A stretch of DNA of 64,000 nucleotides from Bifidobacterium animalis subsp. animalis ATCC 25527. GTDB taxonomy: Bacteria; Actinomycetota; Actinomycetes; Actinomycetales; Bifidobacteriaceae. How positions within the stretch are numbered: the stretch's first letter is position 1; every line of letters begins with the position of its first letter. The translations under genes and the position numbers were made by a program. Location: positions 1,488,001 to 1,552,000 of the forward strand of contig NC_017834.1 in the NCBI RefSeq assembly GCF_000260715.1, in the 5' to 3' direction. Shown here one piece after another: positions 46,653-55,405 of the stretch. The notes under the pieces were generated by a model. It made no database searches, had not been told where the DNA came from, and saw only the letters and a list, made by a program, of their open reading frames with translations.

Positions 46653-46859
46653 TGCGTAAAAAAGGGACAAATCAAGGGGCTAGATGTCCCAAATTACGCC
46701 GGAGGACCCTCGCTTGCGTACCCTGCATCTCCCCTGCGTAACACCTCCCTCTGCGTAGAAAGGGACAGATTGGGGCACTCAGATGTCCCCAATTACGCAA
46801 ATGAAAACGCCTGCGTAAGAAGGGACAGATAGGCGCCTTCGGCTGTCCCAAATTACGCA
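46653..46859. repeat. Family A: three 47-48-bp inverted repeat units
   Basis: Units at 46653-46699, 46752-46799 and 46812-46859 share TGCGTA-A-AGGGACA at the left and TGTCCC-AATTACGC at the right, with different 14-16-nt centres. Unit 3 gives two perfect 7-bp helices, TGCGTAA/TTACGCA and GGGACAG/CTGTCCC. Extra TGCGTA words lie at 46631, 46715 and 46735. They fill the gap between nrdD and nrdG. Confidence 0.88.
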
Positions 46860-46890
46860 AACAAAGGACCATACAAACGTAGGACACAAC

Positions 46891-46920
46891 GAGAAGGCGG
46901 ACCCGCAGGCCCGCCTTCTC
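46891..46920 (-). terminator. Hairpin after nrdD
   Basis: GAGAAGGCGG and CCGCCTTCTC close a hairpin directly after the nrdD stop. It may reduce read-through into nrdG, 400 bp further on. Confidence 0.75.
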
Positions 46921-46934
46921 ATGATCGGTGATGC

Positions 46935-49361
46935 TTACTCGGTCTCCTCGAACCATTCGCGCGTCTCGCCGTTACCAAGCGTGACATGCCCGGTCTCGCC
47001 GGCCATGTGCTTGACGCGGTGGGCGATCTCCTCGTGACGGCCATGCACCATCGGGCGCTGCACAGGGTTGCCTAGGTATCCGCAGGTGCGCTTGGTCACA
47101 TTGCACTTGTCGGGGTCGGAATTGCCGCATTCGGGGCACTTGAAGCCCTCCTCCGTCGGCGCGAAGTCACCTTCGAAACCGCAGACGAAGCAATGGTCGA
47201 TCGGCGTGTTCGTGCCGAGGTAACCGATGCCGATGTTGTAGGCGTAATCCCACACGGCCTCGAGCGCCTTCGGGTTGGCCTGCAGGCACGGGAACTCGCA
47301 GTAGTTGATGAAGCCGCCGGAGGCGTAGTACGGGAAGTCCTTCTCGTAGTCGAGCTTCTCCATTGGCGTCGGCTGCAGCCACACCGGGTAATGGAACGAG
47401 TTCGTGTAGAAGTCGTGGTCGGTGACGCCCTCGACCTTGCCGAACTTCTTGCGGTCCATGCGGTTGAAGCGGTCGGTGAGCGACTCGGCCGGCGTCGAAT
47501 ACACCGAATAATGGTAGCCTTCGACCTTGCTCCACTGCTTGCACAGCTCGTTCATGCGGCGCACGATGGAGAGTGCGAAGTCCTTGCCTTCCGGATCCCA
47601 TGCGTGGTCGCGCATCCAATCCTTGCCGAAGAACACGGCCGTGGCCTCATACAGGCCGATGTAGCCGAGCGAGACGGTGGCACGCTCGTTGCGGAACAGC
47701 TGGTCGACATTCTCGTTGGCCTCCAGGCGACCGAAGGCGCCGTAGCGGAACAGCGTCGGGGCGTTCACCGGCGTGGCCTGCTTGCAACGCATGATGCGGA
47801 ACTGCAGGGCCTGGTGCGCCACCTCCATGCGCTCGTCGAAGATCTTCCAGAAACGCTCGACGTCACCATGGGATTCGAGCGCGATGCGCGGCACGTTCAC
47901 GGTCACGACACCAAGGTTCATGCGGCCGTCCTCAACGTCCTCGCCGGTCTTCGGGTCGATCCAACCCTGCAGGAACGAACGGCAGCCCATCGGAGCCTTG
48001 AACGATCCGGTGATCTTCACGATGTTGTCGTAGAACACGACGTCGGGGTACATGCGCTTCGTGGCGCATTCGAGGGCCAGCTGCTTCAGGTCGTAGTTCG
48101 GGTCACCCTTGTCGGCGTTCACACCGTGCTTGACGGTGAACACGAGCTTCGGGAAGATCGCGGTGTGGCGCTCCTTGCCCAGGCCACGGATGCGGTTGAG
48201 CAGAATGGCGCGCTGGATCTCACGGGCGAACCAGCTCGTGCCGAGACCGAAACCGACGGTGACGAACGGGGTCTGGCCGTTCGAGACACGGTTCGAGTTG
48301 ATCTGGTATTCCATGGTCTGCATAGCGTCATAGATCGCCTTGCGCGTCATGATCTTCGCATAGATCTCACGAATCTGCTCGAGTTCCGGGGCATTCGTGT
48401 CGAAGGCCTCGTCGGCCGGCAGCGGGTCACGGTTCTCGAAATGCAGCCAGCGCGGCTCCTGCACCTTGAGGCCGGCCACCATGTCGCGGGCGACCTCGAT
48501 CGGCGTGGAATCCGGGATCATCGCGTGCGCCATGTCGAGGTTCTTCACATAGTCGCGCTTGGCGTACTCCTCGAGCATCTCGTCGGCACGGTTGACGGTC
48601 TGGCCGCCGTACTGGGCACCGGCGATGTCTTTGATGATCTGCGTGATCTGCGTCGAGGCGGTGCCTATCGACTTCGGCGAGTCCATCATCGCGTTGCCGA
48701 GGGCGAAGCCGTGCTTGAGCATGTCGCCGAAATCAGGCAGCGAGCAGTTGTTCATCGACGTGAACGGCGAGTAATCCGCATCATGGAAGTGAATGTCGCC
48801 CTTCATATGCGCGTTGGCAACGGCATCGGGCAGCATCGAGAAGGCCGAGGCCTTCGAGACGGCGCCGGCGAGCAGATCGCGCTGTGTGGCGTAGACGTTG
48901 GAGTCCTTGTTCGCGTTCTCGCGCACCAGCGATTCGTCGCGGTTGACCAAACGGCTCACCGCTTCGTTGATATCGGTGGCCTTGGCACGCTGGATGTCTT
49001 TGTTCAGGCGGTAGTTCGTGTAGGTGCGCGCCACCTCGTACAGATGGTCCTCGATGAGCGCGTGCTCCACTAGGTTCTGGATGTCTTCGATCTTCGCAGG
49101 GCCGTTGTAGCGTTCGCGAATCTCGCCTTCGATCTGGTTCGCGATGTCGAGGATCATGCGCTCCTCCTGCGGGCCGACCTCCTTGTCGAGATCGGCGAAC
49201 GCAGACTTCACGGCAACCACGATATTGACCGGGTCGAAGTCGACCACGCGGCCATCGCGCTTCTCAACCAGCACCCTGTCAGTGAACATGCCCTCGAACA
49301 CGTCGTCGCCATCACCAACAACGGTTCGGCTCAGTGTGTCACCCAGAATCTGAGTCTCCAT
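46935..49361 (-). CDS. nrdD: Anaerobic ribonucleoside-triphosphate reductase
   Basis: An 808-residue class III reductase. An ATP-cone is at the N-terminus (VEKRDGRVVDFDPVNIVVAV). The core ends with the Zn-binding cysteines (CFVCGFEGDF, CPECGNSDPDKC) and the glycyl-radical region RTCGYLGNPVQRPMVHGR. It makes deoxynucleotides without oxygen, activated by NrdG. GGAGGTATCG precedes the ATG at 49361. Two NrdR boxes lie upstream. Length and motifs are normal. Confidence 0.96.
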   Translation of the reverse strand: METQILGDTLSRTVVGDGDDVFEGMFTDRVLVEKRDGRVVDFDPVNIVVAVKSAFADLDKEVGPQEERMILDIANQIEGEIRERYNGPAKIEDIQNLVEHALIEDHLYEVARTYTNYRLNKDIQRAKATDINEAVSRLVNRDESLVRENANKDSNVYATQRDLLAGAVSKASAFSMLPDAVANAHMKGDIHFHDADYSPFTSMNNCSLPDFGDMLKHGFALGNAMMDSPKSIGTASTQITQIIKDIAGAQYGGQTVNRADEMLEEYAKRDYVKNLDMAHAMIPDSTPIEVARDMVAGLKVQEPRWLHFENRDPLPADEAFDTNAPELEQIREIYAKIMTRKAIYDAMQTMEYQINSNRVSNGQTPFVTVGFGLGTSWFAREIQRAILLNRIRGLGKERHTAIFPKLVFTVKHGVNADKGDPNYDLKQLALECATKRMYPDVVFYDNIVKITGSFKAPMGCRSFLQGWIDPKTGEDVEDGRMNLGVVTVNVPRIALESHGDVERFWKIFDERMEVAHQALQFRIMRCKQATPVNAPTLFRYGAFGRLEANENVDQLFRNERATVSLGYIGLYEATAVFFGKDWMRDHAWDPEGKDFALSIVRRMNELCKQWSKVEGYHYSVYSTPAESLTDRFNRMDRKKFGKVEGVTDHDFYTNSFHYPVWLQPTPMEKLDYEKDFPYYASGGFINYCEFPCLQANPKALEAVWDYAYNIGIGYLGTNTPIDHCFVCGFEGDFAPTEEGFKCPECGNSDPDKCNVTKRTCGYLGNPVQRPMVHGRHEEIAHRVKHMAGETGHVTLGNGETREWFEETE

Positions 49362-49464
49362 CGATACCTCCAGAACGCTTTCGCTTATGTATTATGGTTG
49401 AGGTCGCAATCACGCAGACGTGACTGCCATCTCATTCGCCTCTACGAGCTTACACACATAGCCG

Positions 49465-49513
49465 ACACTAGATGTAGTGCGAAACACCGTATAAAAGACC
49501 AACATGTTGTGTT
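49465..49513. promoter_or_regulatory. Pair of NrdR boxes upstream of nrdD
   Basis: Box 1, ACACTAGATGTAGTGC (49465-49480), and box 2, ACCAACATGTTGTGTT (49498-49513), resemble the NrdR consensus ACACWATATMTWGTGT; box 2 fits on the minus strand. Their centres are 33 bp apart, about three helical turns, the usual spacing. The TATAC-like -10 lies between them. NrdR binding is inferred. Confidence 0.75.
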
Positions 49514-49717
49514 TCCCTTGGAAATCCGACCAAAAATCGATGTGTGAGAAAGCTCACGGTTTTTCGGATTACGCCACTCGCGTGAGATGCCCGGATGGCG
49601 TGAACCGTTCGAAACTGCGGCGTGTTCCGGCGTGTTCCAATCGGCCTGAGATTGCGATTCGCAACACGCCGCGGGAGCGGGCTTTACTAAATTCACGAAC
49701 GGGAGGAATCTAGACTC

Positions 49718-51016
49718 ATGGTTTTCAACAACGGATACCAAACCGGGTATCGACAGGGCTATGCACCCGCGCCAGCGGCCGGGTCGAATGAGCTGCCGCG
49801 CATGGCGGCGCAGACGACCGCGGAGAACCCGTGGCCGGTGAGCATGGTGAGCCAGAAGTTCCACAGCGCGGTCGAACGATGGCCCGCCGTGTGGATGGAG
49901 GGGCAGATCATCGAGATCAACACACGACGCCCAGGGTCGGCCTATCTCACGTTGCGCGACAACGACCAGGACGTCTCGATGAGCGTGCTCGGCTTCGGCG
50001 CCTTCGCCCAGATGGCGCGCGACTACAAGCAGGGCGATCGCGTGGTGGTGCACGGCAAGGCCGATCTGTACGTGAAGAGCACACGGTTGAGCCTGCGCGC
50101 CGACATGATCAAGCGTGTGGGCGCCGGCAATCTGCAGGAGCAGATCAACCAGCTGCGCATGCGGCTCAAGGGCGAGGGCCTATTTGATGAGAGCCGCAAG
50201 GTGGCATTGCCGGAGTTTCCGAAGAACATCGGGTTGATCTGCGCCCCGCAGGCACGCGCGGAAGGCGATGTGGTGATGAATGTGAACCTGCGCTGGCCGG
50301 GTGTGCGGTTCACGATTGTGCACGCCCATGTGCAGGGCGAGCAATGCCCGCCGGACATCGTCTCGGCGATCCAGCAACTCGACGCCGACCCGAATGTGGA
50401 CGTGATCATCGTCGCGCGCGGCGGCGGCAGCTTCGAGGACCTCATGGGGTTCTCCGACGAGCGCGTGGTGCGTGCCACGGCGGCCTGCGCGACGCCGATC
50501 ATCTCGGCGATCGGCCATGAGGACGACTGGACACTCATCGATCTGGCGGCCGACGTACGCGCCTCCACACCGACCGATGCCGCCAAGCGCGTCGTGCCGG
50601 ACGTGCGCGAGCAGCAGCAGCTCATCACCGAGGGCATCAATCGCATGCGCACGTTCATCGCGAATCGCGTGGGCAACGAGGAGCGCCTCGTCGAAGGCTA
50701 TGCGAACCGGCCGTCGCTGACCCAGCCGCTCACCATGCTCATTCCCCACGAACGCGACATAGCGGACGCGGTGAGCACCATGCGCAACGGTTTGCGCCGT
50801 ATTGTGGACGAGGAGCAGATGCAGGTGGAGAGACTCGCCGCGACCCTGCGCGCGCTCAGCCCGCAGTCCACGCTCGACCGCGGCTATGCGGTGCTGCAGA
50901 ATGCCGATGGCGTAATCATCGACGACGCCTCGCAGGTGCAGGTGGGCGACGAGCTCACGCTCACCCTGCGTCGCGGCAAGGTCGTCTCGCAGGCGCAGGC
51001 CGTCTACGATGAGTGA
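49718..51016 (+). CDS. xseA: Exodeoxyribonuclease VII large subunit
   Basis: A 432-residue protein with an N-terminal OB fold (VWMEGQIIEINTRRPGSAYL) and the XseA catalytic region (VDVIIVARGGGSFEDLMGF, PIISAIGHEDDWTLIDLAAD). With XseB it degrades single-stranded DNA. GGGAGG lies 11 bp before the ATG, rather far. xseB follows after 43 bp in the same direction. Confidence 0.96.
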   Translation: MVFNNGYQTGYRQGYAPAPAAGSNELPRMAAQTTAENPWPVSMVSQKFHSAVERWPAVWMEGQIIEINTRRPGSAYLTLRDNDQDVSMSVLGFGAFAQMARDYKQGDRVVVHGKADLYVKSTRLSLRADMIKRVGAGNLQEQINQLRMRLKGEGLFDESRKVALPEFPKNIGLICAPQARAEGDVVMNVNLRWPGVRFTIVHAHVQGEQCPPDIVSAIQQLDADPNVDVIIVARGGGSFEDLMGFSDERVVRATAACATPIISAIGHEDDWTLIDLAADVRASTPTDAAKRVVPDVREQQQLITEGINRMRTFIANRVGNEERLVEGYANRPSLTQPLTMLIPHERDIADAVSTMRNGLRRIVDEEQMQVERLAATLRALSPQSTLDRGYAVLQNADGVIIDDASQVQVGDELTLTLRRGKVVSQAQAVYDE

Positions 51017-51059
51017 AAGACGAACACCAAGGAAACGAATACCGAACGGGAGGAATGAC

Positions 51060-51377
51060 ATGGCGGAAGATATGGAGATCACCGAAGTGAGCGAAACCGA
51101 ACCGCAGGCCGCATCGAGTCTGAGTCAGGAGGAGCGTGAGCGCATCGCACAGCTGCCGTACGAGCAGGCACGCGATGAGCTCATCCAAGCGGTGCGTGCA
51201 CTTGAGAACGGAGGCCTGAGCCTTGAGGACTCGATGAAGCAATGGGAGCTCGGTGAGGCACTCGCGCAGCGCGCACAGTCGTTGCTGGGCACCATTCGTG
51301 CCAAGCTCGACGCCGCCCAGCAGGCGCAGGCGCAGACGGCGAACACAGCAGGCACCCAGTCGAATCTGGAATCCTGA
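51060..51377 (+). CDS. xseB: Exodeoxyribonuclease VII small subunit
   Basis: A 105-residue protein with the XseB core LPYEQARDELIQAVRALENG and LEDSMKQWELGEAL. The ATG at 51060 follows GGGAGGAATGAC; the frame upstream overlaps xseA and lacks a site. Binds XseA to form exonuclease VII. Confidence 0.94.
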   Translation: MAEDMEITEVSETEPQAASSLSQEERERIAQLPYEQARDELIQAVRALENGGLSLEDSMKQWELGEALAQRAQSLLGTIRAKLDAAQQAQAQTANTAGTQSNLES

Positions 51378-52409
51378 TCAGCGACGCAGGCCGGAGACGT
51401 CCACCGTGGCGAGCAACGCGCGGTGGTCCGAACCGGGGATCGTCAGCGAGTTGACCTGCCCGATGGTCATGCCCTTGCTCGTCACAATGTGGTCGATTCC
51501 GGCGAACGCGGGCAGGTACTTCCTGTCCGCCGGCCAAGTGAACACCAGTCCGTGACCGCTCACCTCGGCGGCATCCTGGAAACGGGTGCCGAGCATATCG
51601 CGGAACACGGCGTGGTCCCAAGTGGAGTTGAAATCTCCCATCAGAATATAGTCGGTGTCAGGGTGTTCGTTGAGCTGCTTGAGTTCGGCGATTGACCTGC
51701 TCCATTTCTCGAATCTGCCATCCGTGGGCGACTGCGTGTGCACGGAGACGAACCGCACCGGAATCGCCCCGTTGTCGAAGCCCACTGTGCCGCCGGGCAT
51801 GTAGGAGGCGATGGAATCGACGTCGGTCTGGCTCGGATTCTCGAACGGCAGCGCAGAGAACAGCGCGTTGCCGAAATAGCCGTCGGCGCTCGAGGTCTGC
51901 GAATACGGCAGCAGCTGCGAGATGCCGGCCGCCTCAAGGTGCTTGAGGAAGTCCGGCGTGGTCTCCTGCAGCGCCAGCACCTCCACATGATTGTTTCGCA
52001 CGGCGTTCACGATTGCGGTGGCATCGGCGTGCCCCTTGTACACATTGCAGGTCATCAGGCGCGCCACGGCGTCGGCGGTGTCGGCACGTGGCAGCGACTG
52101 CGAAGACAGCGCGCTTCCCGAAAGCGGGGTGCCGTTATGGTAGAACGGCAGCTGCCAGCACACTTGGATTACCAGGCACACACCAGCCACAATCGCGGTG
52201 ACCCAGCGCGTGGAGATCAACGCCAACACCAATGACACCACCGACACAATGGCGAACCATGGCGTGGCGGCGAGCACGACAGACACGTATGGCAACGTCT
52301 GCAAATCGACCGGCAGCAACCGCAACGCACAGCTGCAGAGCGACGCCAACGCCAATAAGCCGGCAATAGCCCCCAACACTCTGTGTTTGCGCATAATCGC
52401 CATATCCAT
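51378..52409 (-). CDS. Membrane-anchored endonuclease/exonuclease/phosphatase family protein
   Basis: A 343-residue protein with three N-terminal membrane helices (residues 10-90) and a C-terminal EEP domain: MTCNVYKG, LALQETTPDFL, ILMGDFNSTWD, GIDHIVTSKGM, GSDHRALLATV. These are the Mg-binding and catalytic segments of the DNase I/sphingomyelinase fold. The domain probably faces outward. Its stop abuts that of xseB. Substrate unknown. Confidence 0.85.
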   Translation of the reverse strand: MDMAIMRKHRVLGAIAGLLALASLCSCALRLLPVDLQTLPYVSVVLAATPWFAIVSVVSLVLALISTRWVTAIVAGVCLVIQVCWQLPFYHNGTPLSGSALSSQSLPRADTADAVARLMTCNVYKGHADATAIVNAVRNNHVEVLALQETTPDFLKHLEAAGISQLLPYSQTSSADGYFGNALFSALPFENPSQTDVDSIASYMPGGTVGFDNGAIPVRFVSVHTQSPTDGRFEKWSRSIAELKQLNEHPDTDYILMGDFNSTWDHAVFRDMLGTRFQDAAEVSGHGLVFTWPADRKYLPAFAGIDHIVTSKGMTIGQVNSLTIPGSDHRALLATVDVSGLRR

Positions 52410-52562
52410 GCTCCATTCCCTTGTCGCCGACTCGACCGCCCTCCCGGCTATGTTCCGCTTCTGCGTGCCAAGCCTAGCCGATGCGTGTCACGAGCGGCAT
52501 CGTCCGATGAGATGATTTCGCTTGGAATCGGTTCGCCGTGTCGAATACCGTGCGTCGTGTTG

Positions 52563-52568
52563 TATAAT
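52563..52568 (+). promoter_or_regulatory. -10 element of tRNA-Arg
   Basis: A perfect TATAAT lies 12 bp before the tRNA. The -35 region is not clear. Confidence 0.55.
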
Positions 52569-52579
52569 GGTCATTCGTT

Positions 52580-52652
52580 GCCCTGGTAGCTCAGTGGATA
52601 GAGCACCGCTCTCCTAAAGCGGGTGTCGCGCGTTCGAATCGCGTCTGGGGCA
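52580..52652 (+). tRNA. tRNA-Arg (CCT anticodon)
   Basis: A 73-nt cloverleaf. The acceptor stem GCCCTGG pairs with CTGGGGC through two wobble pairs, the anticodon stem CCGCT/AGCGG encloses the loop CTCCTAA, and the T loop contains GTTCGAAT. The CCA is not encoded. It reads the AGG codon, rare in this GC-rich genome. Confidence 0.96.
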
Positions 52653-52756
52653 CTTTGTTTTTCCGACGTCGCATGCCGTGAATTCGAGATACACGCGTGC
52701 CGCGCGCCCGTCATGCAGTAGAGTCGCTAGAAAACACGCCGACGAAAGAGGCTGGC

Positions 52757-53485
52757 ATGGCGATTGAGGCACATTGCGGCACGCTGAGCGCACTGACGCT
52801 CGCACTCCCCCGTTCCTGCGCGGTTCCCGAGTCCAGGGGAATGCTGCCGAAAGGCATGTTCGTGGCCAAAGTGGCCGTCTCGGCGAAAACCAAACAGCAT
52901 CTCATCCATGCCATCGACGGCATCACGATGCTCGCCATTCTGCGCGCCGCAAACACAGGCGTGGAACAGGGGCGCCGCATTCCCGAAGTGCTGGTGATCG
53001 GCCTGCGACTCGCCGACGACGTCGAGGAGGTGCCGCACGACATCGTTGAGCTCATTCAGGCACAACGCAAATCGGGCATCGTGTTCGTCTGCGTGCGCGA
53101 CGCGGAATTCGAAGGCGCCATGCGCGAGGAAGCGTGTTTCGTCGTGCGTCGCCCATTGAGCGAGCGCAGTGGGCATGCACCCACATTCCATGAATTCGCG
53201 AGCGCATGGATCCCCTCCGGCGAAGCCATGCTGGAGATCGCGGATGCCGCGGCCACCACCGACGACCTGTGGGATTCGCTGTGTTCGCAGGTGATCTTCG
53301 GCAGCACGGATTTCGCCGATCTTGACGCGCGTATCGTGCGCGCGAGCAGAATCGCCCAATTGCGCACGCAGATCGCCAAACTGGAGGGCGACCATGCTAG
53401 GGCGAAGACGCAGGAGCGGCGCAACGAGGCGCATGCCAAGCTGCGCAAGGCCCGCGCCCAGCTCGAGTCCCTCGAACAGTTGTAG
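52757..53485 (+). CDS. DUF4391-like protein
   Basis: A 242-residue protein whose middle (LPKGMFVAKVAVSAKTKQHL and IPEVLVIGLRLADDVEEVPHD) fits the DUF4391 pattern of a LPK-F-Y/V start followed by a V-E-I/V strand. The C-terminal 50 residues form a charged coiled coil. The ATG at 52757 follows AGAGGC. It lies just after tRNA-Arg, a common integration site, but no integrase or att repeats are seen. Function unknown; members elsewhere sit near helicases and restriction genes. Confidence 0.6.
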   Translation: MAIEAHCGTLSALTLALPRSCAVPESRGMLPKGMFVAKVAVSAKTKQHLIHAIDGITMLAILRAANTGVEQGRRIPEVLVIGLRLADDVEEVPHDIVELIQAQRKSGIVFVCVRDAEFEGAMREEACFVVRRPLSERSGHAPTFHEFASAWIPSGEAMLEIADAAATTDDLWDSLCSQVIFGSTDFADLDARIVRASRIAQLRTQIAKLEGDHARAKTQERRNEAHAKLRKARAQLESLEQL

Positions 53486-53500
53486 CCGAGTCGCGCCCAT

Positions 53501-54730
53501 TCAACGGCGCAACGAGGCCACGAAATCGCCCAGACGCTCGAATCCGACCTCCAGATCGCTCATCGATGCGGCATAGGAGAGCCGTACATGCGTGCTGCCA
53601 GTGGCCGGTCCGAAATCACCGCCCGGCGTCAACGCCACATGGGCCTCATGCAACGCGCGTTCGCAGAAGGTCTGCGCATCGAGGCCGGTGGAGCCGATGT
53701 TGAAATACGCGTAGAACGCTCCGTTCGGCACCACTTCCAACGGCAGCCCGATGCGGGCGAGAGCGTCCACCACGAATGCCCGTCGCTCCAGCAGTTCCTG
53801 CCGGCGCTCCTCGCATATGCGCAGCGACTGCGGTGTGAAGCAGGCCAATGCGGCGTACTGCGACGGCGTATGGGCGCCAAGGAAGAAGTTCGTGGCCAGA
53901 TTGTCCACCGCCTCCAAAGCGAACTCGGGAACCACCATCCACCCCAAACGCCAGCCGGTCATGCCGAAGAACTTCGAGAAACTGCCGCACACCATGGCTT
54001 CGGGGTCGACGGCGAGCGTCGACTCCACACGGCTGCCGTCTGCCTCCACGTCGGTCAGGTCCAAATAGGTCTCGTCCACAATGCGCCATGCGCCATGGTG
54101 TGCCGCGTACGCGCATACGTCACGCAACACATCGGGCGCAATCGTGGTGCCGGTGGGGTTGGAGGGCGACGTGATCATCACCGCGCGTGTACGCTCGCTC
54201 CAGTATTGCCGGACGAGCGGCAGATCAAGGTGGAATCGCGTCGCCGCGGACGTGGGCACGTCGACCACCTTGCCGCCGAAGGACCGCACCAGCTCGCGGT
54301 TCGACGGGTACGACGGGTCGGCGATGATCACCTCGTCGCCCTCGTCGACGCTCAAGGCGGTCGCCAGCAGCAGTGCCGCCGAACCTCCTTCGGTGATCAC
54401 GATGCGTTTCGAATCGACTTCGATGCCATGCGCCGTCCGATAGAACCGCGCGATCGCCTCACGGAGTTCCGGCAATCCCATGGAATCCGAGTACGGCAGT
54501 GGACGGCCGTCATACAGGTCGCGCATCGCCTCACGCACCGGTTCCGGCGCACCGTAATCGGGTTGCCCCAGACTGAGGTTGATCACAGCGACGCCTTGCG
54601 CACGCAGACGCTTCGCCTCATTGCTGATTCGCATGCCCATGAACGGTCTGGCCAATGCCGCGCGTTTCGCAAACGGCGGCCGCATGTTCTGCCGTTGCGA
54701 ATCCTTCACCTGTTCGCTTGCACCTGTCAT
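53501..54730 (-). CDS. Class I/II pyridoxal-phosphate aminotransferase
   Basis: A 409-residue fold-type I aminotransferase: NLSLGQPDYGAPEPV at the start, MITSPSNPTGT, the Schiff-base Lys in SFSKFFGMTGWRLGW, and VRLSYAASM near the end. The ATG at 54730 follows AAGGAGTG, giving MTGASEQ. Candidates are aspartate, alanine or aromatic aminotransferases. The gene begins 25 bp after vsr in the same direction. Confidence 0.9.
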   Translation of the reverse strand: MTGASEQVKDSQRQNMRPPFAKRAALARPFMGMRISNEAKRLRAQGVAVINLSLGQPDYGAPEPVREAMRDLYDGRPLPYSDSMGLPELREAIARFYRTAHGIEVDSKRIVITEGGSAALLLATALSVDEGDEVIIADPSYPSNRELVRSFGGKVVDVPTSAATRFHLDLPLVRQYWSERTRAVMITSPSNPTGTTIAPDVLRDVCAYAAHHGAWRIVDETYLDLTDVEADGSRVESTLAVDPEAMVCGSFSKFFGMTGWRLGWMVVPEFALEAVDNLATNFFLGAHTPSQYAALACFTPQSLRICEERRQELLERRAFVVDALARIGLPLEVVPNGAFYAYFNIGSTGLDAQTFCERALHEAHVALTPGGDFGPATGSTHVRLSYAASMSDLEVGFERLGDFVASLRR

Positions 54731-54755
54731 ATGACACTCCTTCGCCCTGAGCTGC

Positions 54756-55289
54756 TCACTGTTGCCCAGTATCTGCCGTTTCGCCGCCGTTTTCAACCGC
54801 TCCCTCTACGGGCGCATCCAGAATCTGCGATGCCAGCGATTGCAGGCGCGCGTCACGCGACTGCCGTCCCAGTTCGCATTCCCATACGTCGATCACCCGC
54901 CAGCCCATGGCCCGCAGCTGCTCGTGCTGGGCTCGGTCACGCTCGCGGTTGCGCGTGAGCTTGGCCGTCCAGAATTCCACGTTCGACCCCGGCATCTTGA
55001 ATTTCGGGCAGCCTTCATGCATATGCCAGAAGCAGCCGTTCACGAAGACGATCGTGTGGTATTTCGGCAACACGATGTCGGGATGGCCCGGGTAACGCCT
55101 GTCGTTCTTGCGGAATCGGAATCCCCGTGCGAACAGATAGCTGCGCACGAGCCGCTCTATCGACGTGTCCTTGCCGCGGATGCGCGACATCGTGTAGCTG
55201 CGCGTGCCTCGCGCGTATTTGGAATCGCCGGAATCTGCAGATGTGCCCACGCCACCATTATCACCGGCCCCGCGGATCGCCGAACGCAC
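54756..55289 (-). CDS. vsr: Very short patch repair endonuclease (Vsr)
   Basis: A frame of up to 177 residues with the Vsr core: YTMSRIRGKDTSIERLVRS, HPDIVLPKYHTIVFVNGCFW and MHEGC. These hold the Mg-binding Asp and the Cys/His Zn site, with WECELG carrying the last Cys. Vsr nicks T:G mismatches left by cytosine-5 methylases. No methylase gene is nearby, so it is an orphan here. The start is uncertain: GTG at 55289 or 55247. Confidence 0.85.
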   Translation of the reverse strand: MRSAIRGAGDNGGVGTSADSGDSKYARGTRSYTMSRIRGKDTSIERLVRSYLFARGFRFRKNDRRYPGHPDIVLPKYHTIVFVNGCFWHMHEGCPKFKMPGSNVEFWTAKLTRNRERDRAQHEQLRAMGWRVIDVWECELGRQSRDARLQSLASQILDAPVEGAVENGGETADTGQQ

Positions 55290-55405
55290 ACGATTTCTTC
55301 ACATAGTGAGCAGACTTCGCCGTTCGCATACCGTTTCGCGGACGATTCATGCAACCGTGACAATATGGAACGACAATATGGTGGAGGGAAACATAAGGAG
55401 GCACC

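Noticed and set aside
49544-49565. Transcription attenuator before xseA
   Set aside because: The stem is only 5 bp (GTGAG/CTCAC), too weak to support the claim despite the T run after it.
52580-53485. Genomic island at tRNA-Arg
   Set aside because: No integrase and no repeat of the tRNA 3' end was found downstream within the window.
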